Assembly: GCF_030929505.1 (NCBI RefSeq) | Contig: NZ_JAVFVV010000009.1 | Span: forward strand, 124,001 to 188,000 | Direction of reading: 5' to 3' | From: Mesorhizobium sp. LHD-90 | Lineage (GTDB): Bacteria; Pseudomonadota; Alphaproteobacteria; Rhizobiales; Rhizobiaceae | Length of the DNA stretch: 64,000 nt | Shown: positions 50,849-58,579 of the stretch, one piece after another | Numbering within the stretch: position 1 is the first letter of the stretch | Layout: every line of letters starts with the position of its first letter | The notes under the pieces: model-generated | Database searches by the model: none | What the model was told of the DNA's origin: nothing | The model's input: the letters and a program-made list of their open reading frames with translations, nothing else | Program-made: the position numbers and the translations under genes

Positions 50849-51938
50849 GCGCCGCCCCCTCATGCAGTCCGGTGCGGACGGCGCGGCCGGATTGCCGCTC
50901 GAACAGTGAAACCCGCACCGCGTTGAAGGCCAGTCCCACCGGCTCGCCGGTCCGCAGCTGGATCTCCGCCGGCACACGCGCCTTGACCATTCCGCCGGCC
51001 GTCTCGACCGCCACGATCTGCGTCGTGCCGAGATATTCGGTGCCGTAGATCGCGCCGCGGAGTTTTGAGGCATCGTCGAAACGGATGTGTTCCGGCCGGA
51101 CGCCGAGCGCGAACTCCGCCGAAGAAAAGTCCTCGCAGATTTCAGGCACCGAAACGGTCGCGCCCTGCACGACGATTTCCTTCGTCCCCCTGCGCAGCCC
51201 GCTTTCGAATTTCAGGAAGTTCATGGGCGGCGAACCGATGAAGTCGGCGACAAACATCGATGCGGGCCGGTCGTAGATCTCCTTCGGTGTGCCAAACTGC
51301 TCGATAAAGCCTTGATTCATCACAGCAATCTTATCGGCCATCGACATGGCTTCCAACTGGTCGTGCGTAACGTAGACGGTGGTGGCGCGGATGCGGTTGT
51401 GCAACTCGCGCAACTCGTGGACCATCACGTCGCGGAATTCGCTGTCGAGCGTGCCGAGCGGCTCGTCCATGAGGAAACATTTCGGCCGCCGCACGATGGC
51501 ACGGCCGAGCGCCACGCGCTGGCGGTCGCCGCCGGCCAGTCCCGACACCGGCCGGTCGAGCAGATGGTCGATGCGCAGCAGTTTGGCCGTCTCCTCGACG
51601 CGCTGGCGGATTTCGGCCTTTGGCATGCCCTGAGCAAGCAGCGGGAAGCCTATGTTTTTCCTGACGTTCATATGCGGATAGAGCGCGAAAAGCTGGAACA
51701 CGAAGGCGATATCGCGCTCGCGGGCGCGCAGCATGGTGACGTCCTCGCCGTCAAGCAGGATCTGCCCGCCGGTCGGCAGTTCGAGCCCGGCGATCATACG
51801 TAGCGTCGTGGTCTTGCCGCAGCCCGACGGCCCGAGCATGACGAAGAATTCGCCGTCCTCGACGACGAAGTTGGAATCCTGGACCGCGATGAACGATCCG
51901 AATTCCTTGCGAAGGTTCTGCACGCGGATTTCGGCCAT
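50841..51938 (-). CDS. CUT1-type ABC transporter ATPase (first of two)
   Basis: A 365-residue MalK-type ATPase. Walker A G-P-S-G-C-G-K-T-T (37-45) and Walker B F-L-M-D-E-P-L-G-T-L-D are normal, but the signature is L-A-G-G-D-R-Q-R-V, with Ala in place of the usual Ser, and the site before H-loop is standard (V-T-H-D-Q-L-E). The C-terminal domain has F-I-G-S-P-P-M-N-F-L. It is diverged from its partner and probably forms a heterodimer in which one ATP site is weaker. Confidence 0.9.
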   Translation of the reverse strand: MAEIRVQNLRKEFGSFIAVQDSNFVVEDGEFFVMLGPSGCGKTTTLRMIAGLELPTGGQILLDGEDVTMLRARERDIAFVFQLFALYPHMNVRKNIGFPLLAQGMPKAEIRQRVEETAKLLRIDHLLDRPVSGLAGGDRQRVALGRAIVRRPKCFLMDEPLGTLDSEFRDVMVHELRELHNRIRATTVYVTHDQLEAMSMADKIAVMNQGFIEQFGTPKEIYDRPASMFVADFIGSPPMNFLKFESGLRRGTKEIVVQGATVSVPEICEDFSSAEFALGVRPEHIRFDDASKLRGAIYGTEYLGTTQIVAVETAGGMVKARVPAEIQLRTGEPVGLAFNAVRVSLFERQSGRAVRTGLHEGAAHG

Positions 51939-51942
51939 CGTC

Positions 51943-52149
51943 CTATTCCGGGAATTTCGAGACGACGATGAACATGACGGTGCCGGCGAGCATGGTGACG
52001 AACGACCAGGTGTAGAGCGTGATCGCGAAGGGCTGGAACAGCATCAGGAAGCCGAGCCCGATCACCACGGTCGCGATGTTTTCGAGCAGGCCCCTCCGTA
52101 AAATGCGGGGCCAAGCCGAGCGGCGTTTCTTTGTCGTGACTGCGCTCAT
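51943..52149 (-). CDS. Small two-span membrane protein of the importer
   Basis: 68 residues. A basic N-terminus (K-K-R-R-S-A-W-P-R) is followed by two hydrophobic spans, I-A-T-V-V-I-G-L-G-F-L-M-L-F and F-V-T-M-L-A-G-T-V-M-F-I-V-V. The start overlaps the permease stop (ATGA) and the stop is four bases before the ATPase start. Rhizobial glycerol importers carry a small membrane protein (GlpU) in the same place; this one is shorter and I cannot confirm that it is homologous. Confidence 0.75.
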   Translation of the reverse strand: MSAVTTKKRRSAWPRILRRGLLENIATVVIGLGFLMLFQPFAITLYTWSFVTMLAGTVMFIVVSKFPE

Positions 52150-53093
52150 TTCCGCACCGCCCCGAAGGTTATCCCGCGCAGCAATTGCTTCCGCAAAAGG
52201 ATGGTGAAGACCAGGATCGGCACGAGGAAGATCGTCGTGCCGGCGGCCACGGCCGGCCAGTCCTGCCCGCCTTCGCCGATGATGGTCGGGATGAAGGGCG
52301 GGGCGGTCTGCGCCGTGCCGGAGGTAAGCAGCGCGGCGAACGCGTATTCGTTCCAGGCGAAGATCAGGCAGAAGATGGCGGTGGCGGCGATGCCGGTCGT
52401 GGCCTGCGGCAGCACCACGCGCCAGAAGGCCTGCAGCCGCGTGTAGCCGTCGATCATCGCGGCCTCCTCGTATTCGCGCGGGATCTCGTCGATGAAACCC
52501 TTGAGCAGCCACACCGCGAGCGACACGTTGACGGCGGTGTAGAGCAGGATCATGCCGAGCGCCGTGTCGGAGAGGCCGATCTCGCGGTACATGAGGTAGA
52601 TCGGGATGGCGACGGCGATCGGCGGCATGAAGCGCGTCGACAGGATGAAGAACAGCAAATCGTCGGCCAGCGGAACCTTGAAGCGCGAAAAACCATAGGC
52701 GGCCAGCGTGCCGAGGAACACGGCAAGGAAGGTCGAGCCGAAGGCTATGACGATCGAGTTCAGGAAACGCGGCAAAAAATTCGACGGGCCGGCGATCACC
52801 ATGTTGCGCTTGCGTGTGGTCTCGTCGCAAAAACTCGTCGCCGGCGGCAGCGAGTTGATATATTCGGCCGTCTGCCTTGTCCGCGTCGTGAACAGGTTGC
52901 AATAGCCCTCGATCGACGGCGTGAAGACCACCTTCGGCGGGTAGGCGATCGAATCCGGCGGCGTCTTGAAGCTGGTGGCGAAGATCCAGAACAGCGGGAT
53001 CATCGACACGACCGCATAGACGATCACCAGCGTGGCGGCGACGCGCTTGGACGTCGTGCTCGGCTCGACGACGGAATGGGCGGCGGCGCTCAT
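52146..53093 (-). CDS. CUT1-type ABC transporter permease, MalG type
   Basis: 315 residues from the ATG at 53093; the longer frame is the upstream gene read off-frame. Six membrane segments with a large periplasmic insert after the first (about 55-105, containing a lone Cys pair). The EAA loop is Y-E-E-A-A-M-I-D-G-Y-T, and the end R-G-I-T-F-G-A-V-R-K is typical. It overlaps both neighbours by four bases. Confidence 0.9.
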   Translation of the reverse strand: MSAAAHSVVEPSTTSKRVAATLVIVYAVVSMIPLFWIFATSFKTPPDSIAYPPKVVFTPSIEGYCNLFTTRTRQTAEYINSLPPATSFCDETTRKRNMVIAGPSNFLPRFLNSIVIAFGSTFLAVFLGTLAAYGFSRFKVPLADDLLFFILSTRFMPPIAVAIPIYLMYREIGLSDTALGMILLYTAVNVSLAVWLLKGFIDEIPREYEEAAMIDGYTRLQAFWRVVLPQATTGIAATAIFCLIFAWNEYAFAALLTSGTAQTAPPFIPTIIGEGGQDWPAVAAGTTIFLVPILVFTILLRKQLLRGITFGAVRK

Positions 53094-54088
53094 CGGCTCT
53101 TCACCCGGTTCAGGACTTTCACGTAGATGTTGGCCAGCCCGAAGACGGCGACGAACAGGATGATGGCGAAGGCGGACGAGAAGCCGGTGCGCCATTTCTC
53201 GAAGGCTTCGCGCTTCAGCGTGATCGAGGCGACCTCGGTGGTCGATCCCGGCCCGCCGCCGGTCAAGAGGTTCACCATGTCGAACATCTTGAAATTCTCG
53301 ATGCCGCGGAACAGCACCGCGAGCATGATGAAGGGTAGCGCCATCGGCAGGGTGATCGACCAGAACTGCCGCCAGTTCGACGCGCGGTCGACTTCGGCCG
53401 CCTCATAGATGTAGTCGGGAATGGAGCGCAGCCCGGCGAGGCAGATCAGCATGACGTAGGGCGTCCACATCCAGGTATCGACGATGATGATCGACCAAGG
53501 CGCCAGCTTCACATTGGAAAGCATCAGAATGTCGGTGGTCGCGATGCCGGTGAAGAAGGACACGATGTAGGTGAAAAGGCCGATCTGCGGCTCGTAGAGG
53601 AAACGCCAGAAATTGCCGACCACCGCCGGCGACAGCATCATCGGCACGAGGATGATGGTCGTCCAGAAGGCGTGACCGCGGAACTTGCGGTCGATCAGGT
53701 AGGCCAGCGTGAAGCCGATCAGTGTCTGCAAAAGGATCGTCCAGAAGACGAAATGCGCGGTGGTCTGCATCGCGATCCAGGTATCGGTGTCGGTCAGGAT
53801 GCGCTCATAATTCTGCAGGCCGATGTTCTTCACCACCTCGTTGGGGCGGTTGGCCCGGTAGTTGGTGAAGGAGAGCTGGATCGCCCAGATCAGCGGAAAG
53901 ATGTTAATGGCGAGCAGCAGCAGGATGGTCGGCGCGATGAACAGCCAGGCGACCATCCGGTCGGACAGCCCACGGACCGTATTGGCCAGCGGCTCCGGCG
54001 TTGCCCGGGCGGCGGCCTCCATGGTCCGATCCAGTAGGGAAGGGTGGGTGTCGGTCACGACGGGCTTTCCGGCGGGCAGGTCTTGCAT
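53090..54088 (-). CDS. CUT1-type ABC transporter permease, MalF type
   Basis: 332 residues. A 45-residue cytoplasmic tail precedes six membrane segments. The EAA loop is Y-E-A-A-E-V-D-R-A-S, with N-L-L-T-G-G-G-P-G-S-T-T-E near residue 275 as in other MalF-type permeases. It follows the binding-protein gene after 62 bases that hold a strong hairpin. Confidence 0.9.
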   Translation of the reverse strand: MQDLPAGKPVVTDTHPSLLDRTMEAAARATPEPLANTVRGLSDRMVAWLFIAPTILLLLAINIFPLIWAIQLSFTNYRANRPNEVVKNIGLQNYERILTDTDTWIAMQTTAHFVFWTILLQTLIGFTLAYLIDRKFRGHAFWTTIILVPMMLSPAVVGNFWRFLYEPQIGLFTYIVSFFTGIATTDILMLSNVKLAPWSIIIVDTWMWTPYVMLICLAGLRSIPDYIYEAAEVDRASNWRQFWSITLPMALPFIMLAVLFRGIENFKMFDMVNLLTGGGPGSTTEVASITLKREAFEKWRTGFSSAFAIILFVAVFGLANIYVKVLNRVKSR

Positions 54089-54098
54089 GATGAGCGGT

Positions 54099-54136
54099 CT
54101 CCGTCCCGCGCCAGACTAACACGGCGCGGGGCGGAG
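54099..54136 (-). terminator. Intercistronic hairpin after the binding-protein gene
   Basis: Arms CTCCG-T-CCCGCGCC (54099-54112) and GGCGCGGG-G-CGGAG (54123-54136) pair over 13 of 14 positions with a 10-base loop. It starts 14 bases after the binding-protein stop and precedes the first permease. No T tract follows. Confidence 0.65.
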
Positions 54137-54150
54137 TTGGGAGGACGCGG

Positions 54151-55482
54151 TTACATCTTGCCGTCGTCTTCGAACACTTCGGTCCAGTCCTTGACCAGGC
54201 CGTCGAGCGCTTCCTTGGCCGTGCCCTGGCCGGCGACGACGTAGTCATGGAAGCGCTTCTGCGAGGCCTGGAGCAGCGAGGCGTAGCTGGGCTCGGCCCA
54301 GAAATCCTTCACGATCGCCATGGAGTCTAGGAAAGTCTGCGCATAGGGCTGGCTGGCCGCGAAGCCAGGGTCTTCCACGACAGCCTTCAAACAGGAGAAG
54401 CCGCCGAGCGACCACCACTTTTTCTGCACATCGGCCGTTGCGAACCACTTGATGTACTGCAGCGCGGCGTCCTGCTTATCTGAGTAGGAAACGACCGAGA
54501 TGCCCTGGCCGCCGAGCTGGGCGAGCTTCTCGCCGTCCGGACCCGCTGGATTGGCGAAGAAGCCCACTTTCTCGCCGCCCACCATCTCGTCCTTCTGCAG
54601 GCCCGGCCATGTGAAGGCGAAGTTCATGTGCAACGCCACCTGGCCGGATTTGAAGGAGTCGATGCCTTCGCCCATGTAGCTATTGGAGGCGCCGGGAGGC
54701 GTGCAGCAGTCATAGAGCGCCTTGTAGAATTCGAGGCCCTTCACCGATTTCTCGGAATTGACAAAACCTTCCATCTCGTAGGGCTTGTCCGGGTTCTCGT
54801 ATTTGAAGCCGAAGGAATAGAGCACGTCCATGACGCCCATGGTGACGCCCTCGGAGCCGCGCTCGGTATAGATCGAGGCGCCGTAGACCTTCTTGCCGTC
54901 GACCTCGCGGCCCTGGAAGAATTCCGCAATGTCCTTCAACTCGGCAAAGGTCGCGGGCACGGCCAGATCACGACCGTATTTTTCCTTGAATGCGGCCTGA
55001 AGTTCCGGCTTGGCGAACCAGTCCTTGCGATAGGTCCAGCCAACCACATCGCCAAAGGCCGGCAGCGACCAGTAATTCGGCGTGTTCTTTGGCCACTGCG
55101 AATAGCCGACGACGGTGGCGTCGACGAAATCGCTCATCTTGATCCCTTCCTTGTCGAAGAAATCGTTGAGCTTGACGTAATGGCCGTTCTCGGCGGAGCC
55201 GCCGATCCACTGGCTGTCGCCGATGATCAGGTCGCAGAGCTTGCCCTTGGAGTTGAGTTCGTTGAGGAAGCGGTCGGCGTAGTTCGTCCATGGCACGAAC
55301 TCGAATTTCATGCCGATGCCGGTCTGCGCGGTAAAATCCTTGGACAGTTCGACGAGGGCATTCGCCGGGTCCCAGGCGGCCCAGCAGAGCGTCAAGTCCT
55401 CGGCCTGCGAAACGCCCGTCATGGCCGTCGAGGCGGCAAGCCCCGTAGCCAGGCCGAGCGACACTTTCAATGTCGATTTCAT
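54151..55482 (-). CDS. CUT1-type solute-binding protein, polyol type
   Basis: 443 residues with a signal peptide ending G-V-S-Q-A near residue 27. The mature protein starts E-D-L-T-L-C-W-A-A-W-D-P-A-N; an aromatic-rich start like this is common in glycerol- and polyol-binding proteins. L-I-I-G-D-S-Q-W-I-G-G near residue 88, L-H-M-N-F-A-F-T-W-P near 290 and W-S-L-G-G-F-S-C-L near 365 are further features. The joined Dha kinase suggests that the ligand is DHA, glycerol or something yielding DHA. First gene of the long operon. Confidence 0.88.
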   Translation of the reverse strand: MKSTLKVSLGLATGLAASTAMTGVSQAEDLTLCWAAWDPANALVELSKDFTAQTGIGMKFEFVPWTNYADRFLNELNSKGKLCDLIIGDSQWIGGSAENGHYVKLNDFFDKEGIKMSDFVDATVVGYSQWPKNTPNYWSLPAFGDVVGWTYRKDWFAKPELQAAFKEKYGRDLAVPATFAELKDIAEFFQGREVDGKKVYGASIYTERGSEGVTMGVMDVLYSFGFKYENPDKPYEMEGFVNSEKSVKGLEFYKALYDCCTPPGASNSYMGEGIDSFKSGQVALHMNFAFTWPGLQKDEMVGGEKVGFFANPAGPDGEKLAQLGGQGISVVSYSDKQDAALQYIKWFATADVQKKWWSLGGFSCLKAVVEDPGFAASQPYAQTFLDSMAIVKDFWAEPSYASLLQASQKRFHDYVVAGQGTAKEALDGLVKDWTEVFEDDGKM

Positions 55483-55788
55483 GCCTACCTCCCATTAACG
55501 AAACCGTCCGGATGACGGTCTCAAAAAAGACCAGTCCGCCCCTCCCGAGGGCGCCCACACGCATCACGGCGTGTTGAGTAATTTTGTTTAGTTGAAGCAG
55601 AATTTACTAAACACGCAAGGGGTAAAATGTGCTGCGCTGCACAAAGATTTCCGCAGGGTCATCTTCGAGTGGCGGGCGGCGCGACAAGCGCACGGCGCTC
55701 TTGACGGTCCCTCCGAGCGGCATCAAGATTTGCGGCAAAAAGAAATCAGAGCCACGCATCGGATGAAACGAAGCTCTGGGAGGAAATG
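55483..55788. promoter_or_regulatory. Divergent regulatory region with an inverted repeat
   Basis: No gene is seen in these 306 bases. GTTTAGT (55586-55592) and ACTAAAC (55606-55612) form a 7-base inverted repeat with a 13-base spacer in an AT-rich patch, a good candidate operator for the AraC protein encoded next door. The ribosome site GGGAGGAA precedes the araC-type start. Confidence 0.5.
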
Positions 55789-56610
55789 ATGTCGAGCTCG
55801 ATCAGGCTCTTCCGGGGCACGTTCGGCCATGTCTCCATGCTGAACGTCAGCAGCAATTTCGTCACCCATGCCCATGCCGAGGCTCACATCATCATCTGGC
55901 TGGACGGCGTCGCCGGCGAGATGACGATCGGCGGCGACGTTGTGAGCCTCGGCGCCGGCATGGCCGCCTGCATCAATTCGTTCCAACCGCACAGCCACGC
56001 GCTGTCGGATGGCGGCGCGCCGGGCCGTTTCCTCGCCTTCTACATCGATCCCGACTGGGCGCGCCGCCGATTGGGATTGCCGCCGAAGGTGCCGCTGTTC
56101 GCCATGCCTGCACTGCCGCTCGACGGCTGGCTCTACCGCGCGGCGGTGAGCCTCTACGACGAACTCAACGACGGCGCCGGCGACGAATTGGCGAGCTACG
56201 AGACCGAGCGGCTGGTGGACAGCCTGATCGACGCCGCCGACATGGCGCGGCCCCGCAAGGTGCCGGCCGGCGCGGGCGCCTTGCTGGACCACCGCGTGCG
56301 CAAGGCCATCGAGTTGATGAAAACCAACGTCTGCGAGCGCATCTGCTTCGATGATGTGGCGAGGAGCGTCGGCCTGTCTCGTCCGCATTTCTTCGCGCTG
56401 TTCAAGGAGCAGACCAATCTGACACCCAATGTCTACTGGAACACTTTGCGCATGGAGGAGGCGCTGAAACAGCTCCAGTCGCAGGATTCGCTGACCTCCG
56501 TCGCCTGCAACCTCGGCTTTACCTCGCAGGGCAATTTCACTCGCTTTTTCCGCGACCATGCCGGCGTGCCGCCGACGCTCTATCGCGAGGCGGCGCGGGC
56601 GACGGCGTAG
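55789..56610 (+). CDS. AraC-family transcription activator
   Basis: 273 residues; two ATGs in a row (55786 and 55789) are possible starts, and the second has the better ribosome-site spacing. An N-terminal cupin-type ligand domain (H-A-H-A-E-A-H-I-I-I-W, G-M-A-A-C-I-N-S-F-Q-P-H-S-H) is followed by the double helix-turn-helix at about 170-270 (F-D-D-V-A-R-S-V-G-L-S-R-P-H-F-F-A-L-F-K and L-T-S-V-A-C-N-L-G-F-T-S-Q-G-N-F-T-R-F-F). It is divergent from the importer-Dha operon and likely activates it. Confidence 0.9.
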   Translation: MSSSIRLFRGTFGHVSMLNVSSNFVTHAHAEAHIIIWLDGVAGEMTIGGDVVSLGAGMAACINSFQPHSHALSDGGAPGRFLAFYIDPDWARRRLGLPPKVPLFAMPALPLDGWLYRAAVSLYDELNDGAGDELASYETERLVDSLIDAADMARPRKVPAGAGALLDHRVRKAIELMKTNVCERICFDDVARSVGLSRPHFFALFKEQTNLTPNVYWNTLRMEEALKQLQSQDSLTSVACNLGFTSQGNFTRFFRDHAGVPPTLYREAARATA

Positions 56611-56730
56611 CATTCCGGTCGCATGCGCGTTTTTCAGACGCATCGATAAGCGCCCAAGACTGATTGATAAGCGCAGGCTGATCATCAGGCATAACCTCCT
56701 CCCCAACGTGCAATCTGGGAGGAGCGCCGC

Positions 56731-57174
56731 ATGGCGAAAGTCAGGATTTCGAGTGTCATCGACGCGCCGGTGGAAAAGGTCTGGGCGCGCATCCGCGACT
56801 TCAACGGCCTGCCCGCCTGGCATCCGCGCATGGTCGAGAGCCATATCGAGGACGGCAAGGCGGCGACCGACATCGGCGCCGTGCGCAACTTCAAGGTTGC
56901 CTCGGGGGCGACCATCCGCGAAAAACTCGTCGCGTTCTCGGACGGCGATCATTTGACCACCTATTCGATCATCGGCCATCCCGCCCCCATCTCGAGCCAT
57001 ACGTCGACGCTGAGGCTGGAGCGCGTCACAGATGGCGACCGCACCTACGCGGTCTGGACGGCGGAGTTCGACGCGCCGGCCGACAAGGCGGACGATATCG
57101 CCAAGGGCATGGGTGAAAACGTCTTCCAGGGCGGGTTCAATGCGCTGAAGAACCATTTCGCCGGCAACGGCTGA
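56731..57174 (+). CDS. SRPBCC (polyketide cyclase/START-like) family protein
   Basis: A 147-residue helix-grip protein. V-I-D-A-P-V-E-K-V-W-A-R-I-R-D-F (about 9-24) and L-P-A-W-H-P-R are the N-terminal family marks, and the rest alternates strands up to a C-terminal helix. Such proteins bind a hydrophobic ligand in a cavity. CoxG of carbon-monoxide-dehydrogenase-type operons is also SRPBCC, so a role in assembly of the enzyme encoded downstream is possible. It is followed after 30 bases by the FAD subunit gene. Confidence 0.8.
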   Translation: MAKVRISSVIDAPVEKVWARIRDFNGLPAWHPRMVESHIEDGKAATDIGAVRNFKVASGATIREKLVAFSDGDHLTTYSIIGHPAPISSHTSTLRLERVTDGDRTYAVWTAEFDAPADKADDIAKGMGENVFQGGFNALKNHFAGNG

Positions 57175-57204
57175 CGTTTTCGCGGCCGGCTCGGGGAGGA
57201 AACG

Positions 57205-58002
57205 ATGCCGCTTGCACTCAAGACATTTGCGACTCTGAACGACGCGGACGCGGCGCTGAAAGCCGCCGGTGCGCGTTATCTCGGCGGCGGCACGCTGGTC
57301 GTGCGCGCCGCCAATGAAGGCGACGTGTCACTCACCACCTTTGTCCGCTCGACCGATCCGGCCCTGTTCTCGATTTCTGTCGAGGGCGGCCGGGCGACTA
57401 TCGGCGCCTCGGTGACCATGTCGACAATCGCGCGCCATCCTGATCTCGCCGCTATTGCACCGGCGGCGCGCGCCGTCGGCGGGCCGGCAATCCGCAACAT
57501 GGCGACCGTCGGCGGCAATCTGTTCGCGCCGGCGCCATATGGCGATTTTGCTGTGGCGCTGCTGGCGCTGGACGCCGAGGTTCTGGAGGGCGACCAGGCG
57601 ACGCCGATCGACGCCTTCTTGAAGGCCCGGGACGCCGCGGCTGGCCGCATCGTCAGCGCGGTGCGTTTCGACGTGCCGGAGCCGAAAAAATTCCGCTTCG
57701 TCAAGGTAGCGAGGGTCAAGCCGAAGGGCGTGTCGGTGCTGAGTATCGCGGTTTTACTCGACGAGGCGAGCGACGGCACCATCCGCGCCGCGCGCATCGC
57801 GCTGGGCTGCATGGCCAACCGGCCGATGCGGGCGGCTGCTGCCGAGCAGGCGCTGGTCGGTCGTCAACGCACTGCGGAGGGCATCGCGCCGGCGCTCGCC
57901 GTCGCTGGCGAGGGCACCGCGCCGATCACCGATGCCATCGCCAGCGCCTGGTATCGCGCCGAGGTTCTGCCGGTGCATCTCGGCCGGCTGCTGCTGTCGT
58001 AA
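57205..58002 (+). CDS. Molybdenum hydroxylase FAD-binding medium subunit (CoxM type)
   Basis: A 265-residue FAD-binding protein of the PCMH/CO_dehydrogenase medium-chain family. R-Y-L-G-G-G-T-L-V-V-R near residue 24 and I-R-N-M-A-T-V-G-G-N-L (about 97-107) bind FAD, and the C-terminal CO_deh_flav_C domain follows from about residue 165. It takes electrons from the iron-sulfur subunit to an external acceptor. A good ribosome site (GGGGAGGAAACG) precedes it. Confidence 0.88.
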   Translation: MPLALKTFATLNDADAALKAAGARYLGGGTLVVRAANEGDVSLTTFVRSTDPALFSISVEGGRATIGASVTMSTIARHPDLAAIAPAARAVGGPAIRNMATVGGNLFAPAPYGDFAVALLALDAEVLEGDQATPIDAFLKARDAAAGRIVSAVRFDVPEPKKFRFVKVARVKPKGVSVLSIAVLLDEASDGTIRAARIALGCMANRPMRAAAAEQALVGRQRTAEGIAPALAVAGEGTAPITDAIASAWYRAEVLPVHLGRLLLS

Positions 58003-58083
58003 AGCCTGTCCGAAATCGACGGGCCTAAAGGGAATCGCCGGAGGAGCGCCGCCCGCATGGGAGTGGCGCGGGAGGAAAAAAGA

Positions 58084-58566
58084 ATGGCGAAGGTACCCAT
58101 CCAGTTCGTGCTCAACGGCGACGAGAAGGCCGAGTTCGTCGAGAGCGGCTCGACGCTTCTGAAAGTGCTGCGCGAAAAACTCGGCGACACCTCGCCGAAG
58201 GGCGGCTGCCACCAGGGTACATGCGGCACCTGCTCGGTGCTGGTCGACGGCGAACTCAGGCTGTCCTGTCTCACGCTTGCCGAGACCTGTGAAGGCGCGA
58301 GCGTCACCACCACGGCCGGACTGGCGGAGGGCGGCGTGCTGCACCCGTTGCAGCGCGCCTTCCAGGAGGGGTTCGCCACGCAATGCGGCTTCTGCACGCC
58401 GGGCATGATCATGGCCGCCAAGGCGCTGCTCGACCGCGTGCCAAACCCGACACGCGAGGAAGTGGTCGACGCCATTTCGGGCAACATCTGCCGCTGTACC
58501 GGCTACGAACCGATCATCCGCGCGATCCTTTCGGCGGCGCGCTCCAATTCGCATCACGCGGCCTGA
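58084..58566 (+). CDS. Molybdenum hydroxylase 2Fe-2S small subunit (CoxS type)
   Basis: 160 residues from the ATG at 58084 with GGGAGG upstream. The plant-type [2Fe-2S] cluster is bound by C-H-Q-G-T-C-G-T-C (about 42-50) and a Cys near 62. The second cluster uses C-G-F-C-T-P-G (about 102-108) and C-R-C-T-G-Y (about 137-142). It relays electrons from the molybdopterin site to FAD. Spacing and order M-S-L match CoxMSL operons. Confidence 0.93.
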   Translation: MAKVPIQFVLNGDEKAEFVESGSTLLKVLREKLGDTSPKGGCHQGTCGTCSVLVDGELRLSCLTLAETCEGASVTTTAGLAEGGVLHPLQRAFQEGFATQCGFCTPGMIMAAKALLDRVPNPTREEVVDAISGNICRCTGYEPIIRAILSAARSNSHHAA

Positions 58567-58579
58567 GGAGTTTTCCGCA

